Below, one piece after another: positions 43,003 to 52,187 of a stretch of DNA of 59,231 nucleotides. The DNA comes from Bacteriovoracaceae bacterium UBA6261. GTDB taxonomy: Bacteria > Bdellovibrionota > Bacteriovoracia > Bacteriovoracales > Bacteriovoracaceae. The notes under the pieces were generated by a model. That model worked only from the letters and a program-made list of their open reading frames with translations. It searched no databases and was not told where the DNA came from. The DNA lies in NCBI GenBank assembly GCA_002440825.1, contig DJVH01000123.1:1-59231 (forward strand), written 5' to 3'. How positions within the stretch are numbered: position 1 is the first letter of the stretch; each line of letters begins with the position of its first letter. The translations under genes and the position numbers were made by a program.

Positions 43003-44001
43003 ATGAATTCTCAAACCAGTCAGTTGCCTTTTGAAGTCGTGATAGAAGTGACTTCACTTTGCAACTTCAATTGCACCGGTTGCTTTAATAACTCTTCATT
43101 CGCTGAATCGGGAAGAGAACATTCTCACACACCTGAAGACACTCAACGCATAAAAACCATTATTGATTCCATCGCTGAAGCGGGCATTAAAACAGTCCGC
43201 TTTACCGGCGGAGAACCACTTCTTCGAAATGATCTTCCGGAGTTGTTTGAGTACGCCAGGAAGAAAGGGCTCATCATCAGGCTCAATACAAATGCGAGCC
43301 TTATCGATAAAAAGAAAGCAGAACTTATTCATGAATTTGTCGATGATGTACTCATTTCATTCAACGGCTACGACAATGAAAGCGATGAAGCCTGGACTCG
43401 CTTGAAAACATCCTTTACGAGAAAAATGAGCGGACTTTCTTTGCTGAATCCGGACAAGCTCTCCATTCGGGCCGGAACCGTTTTGACCTCGGCCAATATC
43501 ATTCACCTGGAAAAAATTTTTGAACAGATCAAACGTTCTCCAGTTACTCAATGGGAAGTCTACAGACCGGTCACCCCGACAATCGTAGAACCTCTCAAGG
43601 AAGAAATAGGAACCGTTGTCGATAAGCTCATTCAATTAAGCGTGAAGTTCAAATCGGTTGTTAAAATAGCCAATGCCATTCCTTTTTGTATTCATGACCG
43701 CGAAGTCATGAATGAACTTTGTCTTGGAGCTGTTGCCGATGACGGACATTCCCGGATGGTGGCCGATCCTCGTGGGTTTTTAAAGCCTTCCTACTTTATC
43801 AATGAGAATCTGGGCGCTCCGGAACATATTCTTGAAGGCTGGAATCATCCGTTCATGAAATCCATGCGCGAATTGAAGTTTGTTCCCGAGAAATGCCATG
43901 GTTGTGCGTATCTGTCGAAGTGCAAAGGGGGATCGCGATTCAAAGCTCACAGTGTTTATAAAAGCTACAGTGCCCTTGATCCATTGATGGTTTTGACCTG
44001 A
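43003..44001 (+). CDS. Radical SAM protein with C-terminal SPASM-like cysteines
   Basis: This 332-residue protein has the radical SAM motif CNFNCTGC (CxxxCxxC), then RFTGGEPLLRNDLPEL, the beta-barrel strand NTNAS and ISFNGYD. The C-terminus has CHGCAYLSKCKGGSRFKAHS, an auxiliary Fe-S cluster (SPASM-type) pattern. Such enzymes mature peptides or modify proteins. It is coupled to the OsmC-YcaO gene. The end overlaps the cytochrome gene on the other strand by 37 bases. No precursor peptide was noticed. Confidence 0.85.
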   Translation: MNSQTSQLPFEVVIEVTSLCNFNCTGCFNNSSFAESGREHSHTPEDTQRIKTIIDSIAEAGIKTVRFTGGEPLLRNDLPELFEYARKKGLIIRLNTNASLIDKKKAELIHEFVDDVLISFNGYDNESDEAWTRLKTSFTRKMSGLSLLNPDKLSIRAGTVLTSANIIHLEKIFEQIKRSPVTQWEVYRPVTPTIVEPLKEEIGTVVDKLIQLSVKFKSVVKIANAIPFCIHDREVMNELCLGAVADDGHSRMVADPRGFLKPSYFINENLGAPEHILEGWNHPFMKSMRELKFVPEKCHGCAYLSKCKGGSRFKAHSVYKSYSALDPLMVLT

Positions 44002-45974
44002 ACCGGCACCTTGTATTCTATTTCAAATTCAAGACTTTTCTTCTTGAGATCTTTCATTGCGCCTGGAGCTTTTAATCTTTCTTTCCAGGCCTTTTGCGCT
44101 TTCATTACTAAATCATTTGAAGAAGAAAGTTCGATTTCTGCAGTAGCACTGGCCATGACAACAGAAGGCACAATAAATTTTCCATTTCCAAATACCCAGT
44201 CAGCATATTCCTGATTTGGTTTTCGATAATTGAGAGAAGTTTCGATGATAAGTTTAGTCGTAGAAGCTGGAAACCTTTTTAAGGAAATTTGATACTGAAG
44301 TTCATCATATTCACGCGGATTAATTACATGTTTTTTATCCATGACGAATTTCCATGAGCGATGTCTGTTGGTTCCGATCGGTTTTTTATGTTCATCGAAG
44401 GGAAGGATCCGGTAGATTTTTTTGACATTATTTTTAAGATAGTTTTTTGAATCCAGTTCGCCGTTACTGTAAAGTTTTTTTCCATTCTGATCTTTAATCA
44501 ATACTGCCGGCCAGGCTTCGATCAAATCTCCTTCGGGCCCAGAAGGAAACATATGTCCGACGCCGATATTGCCGATCCTGATTGAAAACATTAGTGGAGA
44601 GGAAGAATTCATTTTTTCCGGTGCAATAATTTCCATGGCCATTTTTTTGTCGGCCATAAATTTCTTAGTATCATCGAATTGCTTTGTTTCTTTATAGAGA
44701 GCTGCCATCGACAAACCAGCTGAGATGAAGCGGTGATCGGCGACGGTTCCTTTTTTTTCACCGGAAACATCGTCATGAGAAACAACCTGAGGCATATGGC
44801 AGTCCTGGCAGGTTTTTGCTTTTACTTTATCCGTCCCGCGGTTGTACGGTCCTTCCTGCCAGCTGGTGTATTGAAGGCGATTGTGACAGCCAAAGCAGTA
44901 CTCTGGTTTGCTGTACATGGAATTGCTGTAATTTTTTTTGTGATTTTCAGGTTTCAAATTAATAATTGAATTATTAAAAAACACTGCCGTTTTATTTTGG
45001 GACTCAAAAAGCTTATCTGATGATTTGTTCAAATCGTAAGAAAACATTCCAGCGCCTGGATTGATAGTGATGTGATCGATGCGATGGCACGAAAGACAGG
45101 AGATTCCTTCTTTGTTTTTAAGCGGTCTGAGCGTATCAGGTGAAACATTTCTGGTGACAGCATTGACCGGTGCGTGGCAAGCGACACAGCGGTTGAGGTT
45201 ATAGAGTTTGTTTTTATTTCCCACTTCTTCTTTGAGAATCAGATTCATCGATGCAAAAACAAAATTGTTTGGAGTGTTCTTATGTGTGGAGGAAGACCAC
45301 TGCTTATAGATATCAGCGTGGCATTGAGCACATGATTCTGAGTCGGAAAACAGCTTAGCTTGTTTTTGATAAGTGATGATGCTTTTTTTCCATTTTAAGT
45401 CCAGATTGTATCCGGATAAAAACAAAATCAGAAAAAGGCTTGTCGTGCACACACTCACAAAAAGAACAATTCGTTTTATCATTGAAACAAAAGCCGTCTG
45501 CTGCCGTTGTGATAATCCCTGAAGGACAAACTTTACAATAAAAATAACATAAAAAATAAGAGCAAATATCCCTGCGTAGGACGACCACAAATGCAACTGC
45601 CATTTGAGTGGCGTTTTTTTATTCTCGATAAAAAGCCAGGTTCCTGTAAGAGCTGATGTGAACAGGAACAGGAAAGTTCCCGCCCCAAGCAAATCAAATT
45701 GGCGACGAAAAAGAATGTCGGAAAGTTTCCGGTAACGCCAGTGACGAATGAAGAAATAAATTGTGGACAGCCAGATAAAGTTGCCTAAGAGAAAATGGCC
45801 AAGCAAAAGCATGAGATCAACATGATTCATTGAATTTCGGAAATAAAGCCAGGTTCCCGAAAGTGTTTCAAAGGCAAGCAAAGCAAAACCTAATCTGAAA
45901 AAACGATTTTTCCAGAAATGCCTTGTCTCCATCGCTCGAAGCGAAGCAAACACTCTTTGACGATCTTTACTCAT
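43965..45974 (-). CDS. Membrane-anchored pentaheme cytochrome c
   Basis: This 669-residue protein starts with about four membrane helices (residues 20-200), including FVLQGLSQ and LFVSVCTTSLFLILFLSG. Five CxxCH heme-binding motifs follow: CAQCHA, CVACHA, CLSCHR, CFGCHN, CQDCHM. The remainder is periplasmic, beta-like, and resembles cytochrome c554/hydroxylamine-oxidoreductase-type folds. It probably carries electrons from the membrane to a periplasmic acceptor. Function in a pathway is unknown. The ending is convergent with and overlaps the radical SAM gene. Confidence 0.8.
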   Translation of the reverse strand: MSKDRQRVFASLRAMETRHFWKNRFFRLGFALLAFETLSGTWLYFRNSMNHVDLMLLLGHFLLGNFIWLSTIYFFIRHWRYRKLSDILFRRQFDLLGAGTFLFLFTSALTGTWLFIENKKTPLKWQLHLWSSYAGIFALIFYVIFIVKFVLQGLSQRQQTAFVSMIKRIVLFVSVCTTSLFLILFLSGYNLDLKWKKSIITYQKQAKLFSDSESCAQCHADIYKQWSSSTHKNTPNNFVFASMNLILKEEVGNKNKLYNLNRCVACHAPVNAVTRNVSPDTLRPLKNKEGISCLSCHRIDHITINPGAGMFSYDLNKSSDKLFESQNKTAVFFNNSIINLKPENHKKNYSNSMYSKPEYCFGCHNRLQYTSWQEGPYNRGTDKVKAKTCQDCHMPQVVSHDDVSGEKKGTVADHRFISAGLSMAALYKETKQFDDTKKFMADKKMAMEIIAPEKMNSSSPLMFSIRIGNIGVGHMFPSGPEGDLIEAWPAVLIKDQNGKKLYSNGELDSKNYLKNNVKKIYRILPFDEHKKPIGTNRHRSWKFVMDKKHVINPREYDELQYQISLKRFPASTTKLIIETSLNYRKPNQEYADWVFGNGKFIVPSVVMASATAEIELSSSNDLVMKAQKAWKERLKAPGAMKDLKKKSLEFEIEYKVPVQVKTINGSRAL

Positions 45975-46088
45975 GAGAAAAATGTAACGGTTCTTTTTTC
46001 AGATGGACATGACTGTCGTCATCTTTTGGCGCACTAAAAAAGCTTTTAAGTTTTTCTGAAATACAAGAAGCGGTTGTGGCTTTTGCTT

Positions 46089-46121
46089 ACTATTACCTAC
46101 ATCTTTGATGTAGGTAATAGT
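46089..46121. repeat. Perfect 15-bp inverted repeat with 3-base loop
   Basis: ACTATTACCTACATC (46089-46103), TTT, and GATGTAGGTAATAGT (46107-46121) pair without mismatch. It lies between the divergently placed cytochrome gene start and the end of the exported gene (46146). Neither side has a T-run, so it is not a simple terminator. Possibly a protein-binding site or the hairpin of a transcript end. Confidence 0.7.
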
Positions 46122-46145
46122 TAGTTTTAAAAAGGGGTGCTTTTC

Positions 46146-46700
46146 TTATTCAACTTCAATTTTATAAATTTGATAGATTGAAATTAAACAAGTGACGTTT
46201 TTAGACGATTGTTCATTGCAACTTCCACCGCTGCTTTCATAAGCTAGTGTCATTGTGAAATTATTTGTCCCAATTGTATTGGCCACTGCTTCTTTTGCGG
46301 TATTTACAATAACAGGAGCAACAACTGTCAAGTTAGGAAAATGCCCACCAATTAAAGTTCCAAAAATTGGTTTAGTGAATATTTTAGCAGGAGCCGCAAC
46401 TAAAACATTATTCTGGACGTCTATAAGATTAACAGCAGAATTACCCACAAATTGTACTTTAAATAGAAGAGGGGATTGCGCGATCTTTTCATCTTTCAAA
46501 ATAGTTTCTTTTCTCTCGCTATCCAGAGTGTAGACTTGCAACACTCCAACATCCGCTTTAGCAGGTAATGTTTGGAATGCCATTTTACCAAGTTTGGTTG
46601 TTGGGTGAACTGTAGACGTTGCATATTTCACAAAATATGTCGTCGTAGCAAAAGCGTTGGAAATGAATAAAAAAGTCATTGATGCGATAAAGTTTTTCAT
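46146..46700 (-). CDS. Exported protein of unknown function
   Basis: This 184-residue protein has a signal peptide (MKNFIASMTFLFISNAFA). The body is beta-rich (FKVQFVGNSAVNLIDVQNNVLVAAPAKI), with two cysteines near the C-terminus (GGSCNEQSSKNVTC) that may pair. GGAGG precedes the ATG. It appears to be transcribed alone; the 15-bp inverted repeat lies 24 bases past its stop. No family is recognised. Confidence 0.75.
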   Translation of the reverse strand: MKNFIASMTFLFISNAFATTTYFVKYATSTVHPTTKLGKMAFQTLPAKADVGVLQVYTLDSERKETILKDEKIAQSPLLFKVQFVGNSAVNLIDVQNNVLVAAPAKIFTKPIFGTLIGGHFPNLTVVAPVIVNTAKEAVANTIGTNNFTMTLAYESSGGSCNEQSSKNVTCLISIYQIYKIEVE

Positions 46701-46799
46701 AGTGCCTCCTGAATTTGTTTAGAGAAAACTACGATGAAACCTTATTGTCTTCAAGATAAGATTTCTTGATACAGAAGTTGCTGTAAAACTTTCAGGGAT

Positions 46800-47666
46800 C
46801 TAAAATTTCCAGGCAATAATTCGCGATTTCTTCTGCCCTTGGGCCATGTCTAATGTACGAATAGAATGAATACGATGTTTTTTTAATTCCTCATAGATGA
46901 GTGGAACTGTGGTCGATTTGGAAACCAGGGTGCTGAACCACAAGCATTGTGATTTAAACTGCACGCTTTCTTCGATCATGTTTTTGATAAATTCCAATTC
47001 TCCGCCTTCGCACCAGAGCTCATTGTTTTGCCCGCCGAAATTAGAGGAATTTTTTCTCAAACCTAAATTGCGGTTTTTCTTTTCAGAGCCTGCGCGTGCT
47101 TCTTCAGCTGAAGAGTGAAACGGTGGATTGCTGATCGTGAGATGAAAGAATTCATCTTTTTTAATAATATTTTGAAAAATTTTTGTCTTATCGGTTTGCA
47201 GTCTAAGAGTAACTGAGGATTCCAGATCATTTTCACTTATAATTTTTTGAGCATTGGTCAATGCCACTTCATCTACGTCGGTTCCCACCACACTCCAGCC
47301 GTATTCACTGTGGGCAATTAAGGGATAAACACAATTGGCCCCGACTCCAATATCGAGCATTCTTATGTCAGCACCTTTTTTGTAATCGAGCAGCTCGGCC
47401 ACGTGATGAATATAATCCGCACGTCCGGGTATCGGCGGACACAAATATCCTTTAGGAATGTCCCAAAAAGAAATCTGATAATAAAATTTCAAGAGTGCTG
47501 AGTTGAGGGCTTTGACAGCTGAGGGATTGGAAAATTCAATGGTCTCATTCCCGTATTTATTTTTGCTGACAAAAGAAGCCAGTGCAGGAGAGCTTTGAAT
47601 TAATGAGTTAAAGTCATAGCCGGATTTGTGTTTGTTTCTTGGGTGCAGCCCCGGTTTTTCATTCAT
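46800..47666 (-). CDS. rlmF: 23S rRNA m6A1618 methyltransferase
   Basis: This 288-residue protein matches RlmF/YbiN: LHPRNKHKSGYDFNSLI, then WDIPKGYLCPPIPGRADYIHHVAELL, MLDIGVGANCVYPLIAHSEYGW, and the amino-methylase motif TISNPPFHSS. The C-terminus LDMAQGQKKSRIIAWKF also fits. It methylates A1618 of 23S rRNA. The ATG follows 2 bases after the stop of the exported-protein gene upstream, so the two are one operon. Confidence 0.93.
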   Translation of the reverse strand: MNEKPGLHPRNKHKSGYDFNSLIQSSPALASFVSKNKYGNETIEFSNPSAVKALNSALLKFYYQISFWDIPKGYLCPPIPGRADYIHHVAELLDYKKGADIRMLDIGVGANCVYPLIAHSEYGWSVVGTDVDEVALTNAQKIISENDLESSVTLRLQTDKTKIFQNIIKKDEFFHLTISNPPFHSSAEEARAGSEKKNRNLGLRKNSSNFGGQNNELWCEGGELEFIKNMIEESVQFKSQCLWFSTLVSKSTTVPLIYEELKKHRIHSIRTLDMAQGQKKSRIIAWKF

Positions 47667-47668
47667 GA

Positions 47669-48436
47669 TTAGTCCAGCTTCCAGAGCTTGCCATTACCTG
47701 CAATGAAAAATGAATCGTTGTTTGTAATTGTTCTGAGAATATTTCCGACCGTATAAGAGATTTCAAGTGTTGCACCGGCGATGACATCCTGCTGGGTTCC
47801 GATGTTGGAAATGGCCAGTAGTTTCGAAGAAGCATTTAAATCAAAGCCAAAGGCCACGTCGATGTTTCTCGCTGAAGCTCTGATTCCTGTGAGGTATTTT
47901 CCCTTGCCGTTCAGAGAGCCGTTGTACTGATAGCTGATGCTGTATACGAAAGAAATAACATCCATTCCAAGTGCATTGGAAAAAACAATTCGATAATGTT
48001 TTGAAACTGGAACAGTCCATCCCCCCATTCCGTGAACAGCGTAATCTGTTTCATTTGTTCGTGGAAGAACTGAAACTGCTGCCATCGGATTGTTGTTGAC
48101 GACAGGCTTGCCTGCTTTAATGGCCGGCATAAGTTTTTCACCGATGGCGATCAGTTTATCGATAACCATGATGATGCCATTGGTTTTTTCAGCAGGAGCA
48201 TTTTGGGGGCGTGGTCTTGCAGTGGCTGACGAGAGTTTTTTCAGCTCGATTATTTTTGCATTTAAATTATAAGGCTTGTGAGCATCGTTGTTGAATTCAA
48301 GAGCTTCTTCGTTGCTCAGTTCAGTCACTTTAATGGATTCGACATCATAATAAGGATCATTAGTCGCAGCTAATACCGTACTGCTGTAGAAGGAATTAGC
48401 AATCAGAAAAGCCAGAATGAGAATGGATGTCTTCAA
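47669..48436 (-). CDS. Exported protein of unknown function
   Basis: This protein of about 255 residues is chosen to start at TTG 48436, with GGGGGA seven bases upstream and the signal peptide MKTSILILAFLIANSFYSSTVLA directly following. An in-frame ATG at 48463 gives nine more residues but breaks the signal-peptide form. The mature part has a conserved-looking EELALEFNNDAHKPYNL-type N-terminus and a C-terminal beta domain (GSLNGKGKYLTGIRASARNIDVAFGFDLNASSK). No cysteines occur. It overlaps no gene; rlmF follows 2 bases on. No family is recognised. Confidence 0.65.
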   Translation of the reverse strand: MKTSILILAFLIANSFYSSTVLAATNDPYYDVESIKVTELSNEEALEFNNDAHKPYNLNAKIIELKKLSSATARPRPQNAPAEKTNGIIMVIDKLIAIGEKLMPAIKAGKPVVNNNPMAAVSVLPRTNETDYAVHGMGGWTVPVSKHYRIVFSNALGMDVISFVYSISYQYNGSLNGKGKYLTGIRASARNIDVAFGFDLNASSKLLAISNIGTQQDVIAGATLEISYTVGNILRTITNNDSFFIAGNGKLWKLD

Positions 48437-48635
48437 AGAAATCCCCCAATGTGATTGATTCAATTTTCTTTTATCATTTCCAAAGGTTTTCCCGGGGGAG
48501 AGAGTAAATTTTACACGGCATTTTTAAACAAATTCCCTAAAAAAAATGCAAGCGCCCCTTGTGCTTTCTCAAAGAGACGCCATCTTATGAGCGAAAGGGA
48601 TGGATAGAGGTTCATCCCATGGAACTGGAGGATCT

Positions 48636-48920
48636 ATGAGAAGAGACAAAGCTAACAGACTTGTGAATTTTGCACTTAACGAGCTCCAAAGAATTGCTCC
48701 CGCTAATGCTGAAGTGAAAGTCGACGTTAGAGAAGAACCAAACGGCCGTTATCTGGCACAATTAAAAGTACTCGCTAATCACAAAGTTTTCTTTGCAAAA
48801 AAAGAAGGCGAATCCATGTATGAAAGTTTCCACAAAGCCATGAGAGCTCTTAAAGCTCAATTGGTGAAAGAGAAAAAGAACCTTAAGGCGCATGACCCCC
48901 TCAAATATCATGCAGCTTAA
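48636..48920 (+). CDS. Small HPF/RaiA-like protein
   Basis: This 94-residue cytoplasmic protein is preceded by GGAGG. It has the alpha/beta pattern of ribosome hibernation factors: VDVREEPNGRYLAQLKV, then FFAKKEGESMYESFHKAMRALKAQLVKEKK, which resembles the second half of HPF/RaiA (Y-x-SIDxAVDKLxRQLxKxK). The first half is shortened. It could bind the ribosome, but the similarity is only by pattern. A bidirectional terminator follows. Confidence 0.55.
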   Translation: MRRDKANRLVNFALNELQRIAPANAEVKVDVREEPNGRYLAQLKVLANHKVFFAKKEGESMYESFHKAMRALKAQLVKEKKNLKAHDPLKYHAA

Positions 48921-48931
48921 GTCATACATAT

Positions 48932-48960
48932 AAAAAAGGCTCCTTTCGGAGCCTTTTTTT
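48932..48960. terminator. Bidirectional rho-independent terminator
   Basis: AAAAAAGGCTCC / GGAGCCTTTTTTT form a stem with a TTTC loop, giving T-runs on both strands. It ends the HPF-like gene and the convergent carboxypeptidase gene; the last codon of the latter touches it. Confidence 0.95.
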
Positions 48961-50371
48961 ATTTCGAGAAATTTACAGTTAGCGGAGTTTGATTCAAAAC
49001 GACTTCCCGCGAAGTGTTTTCAATCCCGGGGCCGGAAATATTTAAACGATACGTTCCGGGATTTAAAATTAAATCATAAGTCCCGTTGGGTTTTCCTTTA
49101 TAAGTCATGTAATCGACGTAAGCATCACCATTTTTTCGTTGAACTGCAATCGAAAACTCGGTAACTGCTTTTCCATTGTTTTCAACTGCCCCGTGAATAC
49201 CTGGTCCATCCATTCTGTCGAGAACGTATTGCCAGGCTTTGCGATTAAGAATGACTGTCGGTTCTCTTTTTGAGTAATCAGGTTGAAAACCATCGCTGCC
49301 TGAATTGACTTCAATAACGTATGGAAGAACCTGGTACTCAGCGTACATCCAGTCGATGTCGCCACCGTCAACAGAGTAGAGAGTTTCCCACGCTGTTCCT
49401 GGAGTGTAGCCGATTCGTTTTCCCATTTCTTTTCCGATGGGTTCCATGACATCCGCGTTCTTCGCGCGCTGGCCATCACAACCCAAAGGATAAATGACGA
49501 GTTCAGAATAGGAGTGATATGAAATATCAAACACCGGTCTGATCTCTTTAACCAGATTCATCATGACCTGCGTTTCAGGTTCTGAAGCCGGACTTGGTCC
49601 GCGATAATCCTGAGCTCCCTTGTAGCCGCTCGAACCGTTGCATGAACCCCACGCAAACGGATAATTGCGATTGATGTCTACGCCGTAATTTCCGCGCGCA
49701 TTTTTTCTCCACATCGAATCGTTTGTCCAGACGATGTTGTTTCCATCGACGTTGAACATTGGAAGAACCCAGATGTCATTGGCATCTACCCAATGAGTGA
49801 TCTTGCTGTCTTTTCCATAATTGGAAAGCAACGTTTCGATAATATCGAGCGCTATTTCAGGTCCCATAACTTCTCTCGCGTGGTGCATTCCATTGAAAAG
49901 AACTGCAGGTTTCTTTTCTGCTTTTCCACTCGAAATTTTTATCGCCCAGATCGACCGACCTTGAAGCGATTTACCCACAACTTTCAATTCTGAAAGGTCC
50001 GGGTAGCGATTGTGATAATCATTTAAGATTTGTTCAATTTCCTGAGGATTTTTATATTGAGCATCGGGTCCTCTCATGAGCGACTTGCTCATCGTCATCT
50101 CAACATCAAATCCCATTTCTTCAAGCTTTCTATATTCCGCTTCGTTGATCACAACATCGGCGGATTTATTTTTTATATCTATCCCCGCAACATCGAGATG
50201 AAGCTGATTCAATTTCCACATTCCAGATTTGTAATTTTTAAACTTAACCTTCGCAATCATTGTCGAAGGCATTCTCAAATCATTAAATGAGTTGGTGTGA
50301 GCATGATTCAAAGGAGAGTAGAGTGAAAAAAGAGCTGCCATTCCTAGCAAGGTTTTTTTGGTTTGAATCAT
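48959..50371 (-). CDS. Secreted zinc carboxypeptidase, M14 family
   Basis: This 470-residue protein has a signal peptide (MIQTKKTLLGMAALFSLYSPLNHA), a propeptide-like region to about 110 and an M14 domain. The zinc motif HHARE (H-x-x-E) is clear, followed by NVDGNNIVW, the GVDINRNYPFAWG loop, the third ligand histidine in ISYHSYSE, and PYVIEVNSG with the catalytic glutamate. A beta-sandwich tail (VTEFSIAVQRKNGDAYVDYMTYKGKPNGTYDL) follows, as in carboxypeptidase T/M14B types. It likely digests peptides outside the cell. The start at 50371 follows GGAGG. Confidence 0.92.
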   Translation of the reverse strand: MIQTKKTLLGMAALFSLYSPLNHAHTNSFNDLRMPSTMIAKVKFKNYKSGMWKLNQLHLDVAGIDIKNKSADVVINEAEYRKLEEMGFDVEMTMSKSLMRGPDAQYKNPQEIEQILNDYHNRYPDLSELKVVGKSLQGRSIWAIKISSGKAEKKPAVLFNGMHHAREVMGPEIALDIIETLLSNYGKDSKITHWVDANDIWVLPMFNVDGNNIVWTNDSMWRKNARGNYGVDINRNYPFAWGSCNGSSGYKGAQDYRGPSPASEPETQVMMNLVKEIRPVFDISYHSYSELVIYPLGCDGQRAKNADVMEPIGKEMGKRIGYTPGTAWETLYSVDGGDIDWMYAEYQVLPYVIEVNSGSDGFQPDYSKREPTVILNRKAWQYVLDRMDGPGIHGAVENNGKAVTEFSIAVQRKNGDAYVDYMTYKGKPNGTYDLILNPGTYRLNISGPGIENTSREVVLNQTPLTVNFSK

Positions 50372-50588
50372 AAATTCCTCCATGAATATTGATTCGAGAC
50401 ATAGGTTTTATTTTCTGCTCAATTAAATTTTTTTCCATTGATGTAATGAAATATGAGTTTTTAAATCTTACCGAAGTGCTTTGGTCGGTTTTCACTTGAA
50501 GTAAAATTGAGACAGGAAGTGACTTTTCTCATGTCAACTTTCTACGAATTTTCGTCGAAACGTTTATAAAATTACAGGATTATAAAAC

Positions 50589-52187
50589 GTGAACCTACAG
50601 ACGAAGATTCTTATTCCCTTAATTATTGTCTTTACACTCATGTCCGGAGTAGTGATCTGGATCAATTTTTCGAATCAAAAAAATTTCGTCGAAACCGTTA
50701 TCGATGCTCAGGCCACTCAAACGGCTTATCAATATTTTGATTCTGTTAACACTATGATGATTACAGGGACCATGGATAACCGTGAAATCCTTCGCCATAA
50801 ACTAATGGAGAATAAAAATATTCTCGATGCCCACATTGTTCGTAGTGAATCAGTGAAGAAACTTTTTGGCCCTGGTTTTCCCTATGAGTCTTCCAAAGAT
50901 GAACTGGATGAACGCGCACTTAAAGGTGAAATTGTTAAAGTTATCACAGAAGATAAACATGGCCGCAGTCTTACTGTGCTTGTGCCTTTTAAAGCAAGCA
51001 CAAATTATCGCGGAACAAATTGTATTGAATGTCATCAGGTTGCAGATGGAACGGTTTTAGGAGCTGCCCGCATTCAATTCTCACTGGCAGAAGTTGATGC
51101 CCATGTAAAAGAAAATGCAACTTACGTCGGAAAAATGCTCATCGGTCTGTTCCTTTTCGCTCTTGTTGTTGTTGTTTTCTTCTTGAGAGTGGTTGCCGTC
51201 AATAAACTGAAAAAATTCCATCGCAGCATGGAATACATTGCTCAGCAGCTGGACCTCACTCAAACGCTTTCTGAAAAAAGTTCGTCTGATGAAATCAGCA
51301 AAATGGCAAATGCCTTTGACCATATGATGGAGACTATTCGCTCTTCTCTGGGACAGGTCAAGTCTTCAACTGAACAGATTGTTCAGGGTTCGGATGAAAT
51401 CTCCCGCTACACGAATGAAACAATCTCTGACATCCGCGAGCAGAAAGAAGAAACGGCCAATGTTGCTATGACATTGGGGAAAATGACAGAGTCATCCCGC
51501 AATGTTGCCAACAATACTCATCAATCGCAGGAATTTACCAACAACGTAGAAGCTGAAGTCAGCGATGGTGCGGAGAAAGCTTTCTCGGCCAGAGAGAAAA
51601 TCAACAATCTCTACAAGCAGATTGAAATGGTTGCTCAGATTGCAGAGAAACTGGAGCAGGAAACTGTTCAGATTTCGTCTACAGTTAAAGTCATTGACGA
51701 TATCACCTTGAAGACCAAGTTGCTTTCTTTCAATGCTTCGGTTGAAGCAGCAAGAGCTGGTGAGCACGGAAAAAGCTTTTCAGTTGTCGCCAATGAGATT
51801 GGTGATCTTTCCAATCAGACGAAACAGTCAAACCTGGAAATTGAAAAGGCTACTGTTCAATTGAAGACACTTATGCAGGAAGCAGTTGCCGTTATCCGTG
51901 AAACTAAAACTCTTGCAGAAGAAGGAAAGAATGAAGTGAATGTTTCCTACGATTCATTTAAAAACGTTTCTTCTGAAATGGCCAAGCTGAAAGAGGTAAT
52001 GACAAACATTGCCCGCAGTACGCAGGAGCAAAGCGAAGCGACTAAAGAGGTTGAAAAAAATATCAATTCAATTATGGAGCTTTCAAACAAAACGACAACA
52101 GCTTCGGAAAGAATCGGCGAGGTGAGCGGAGACTTCAGCAGCCTCGCAAATCACCTCGATGAATTAATTAACAAATTTAAGATTTAA
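50589..52187 (+). CDS. Methyl-accepting chemotaxis protein with periplasmic heme motif
   Basis: This 532-residue protein has two membrane helices (about 7-27 and 178-200) around a periplasmic sensor with NCIECHQ at about 145-150, a CxxCH c-type heme site. A HAMP domain and the methyl-accepting region follow, with the signalling tip TLKTKLLSFNASVEAARAGEHGKSFSVVANEIGDLSNQT. It starts with GTG. Heme sensors of this class detect redox or gas. The last 4 bases overlap the RlmL-like gene on the opposite strand. Confidence 0.88.
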   Translation: MNLQTKILIPLIIVFTLMSGVVIWINFSNQKNFVETVIDAQATQTAYQYFDSVNTMMITGTMDNREILRHKLMENKNILDAHIVRSESVKKLFGPGFPYESSKDELDERALKGEIVKVITEDKHGRSLTVLVPFKASTNYRGTNCIECHQVADGTVLGAARIQFSLAEVDAHVKENATYVGKMLIGLFLFALVVVVFFLRVVAVNKLKKFHRSMEYIAQQLDLTQTLSEKSSSDEISKMANAFDHMMETIRSSLGQVKSSTEQIVQGSDEISRYTNETISDIREQKEETANVAMTLGKMTESSRNVANNTHQSQEFTNNVEAEVSDGAEKAFSAREKINNLYKQIEMVAQIAEKLEQETVQISSTVKVIDDITLKTKLLSFNASVEAARAGEHGKSFSVVANEIGDLSNQTKQSNLEIEKATVQLKTLMQEAVAVIRETKTLAEEGKNEVNVSYDSFKNVSSEMAKLKEVMTNIARSTQEQSEATKEVEKNINSIMELSNKTTTASERIGEVSGDFSSLANHLDELINKFKI

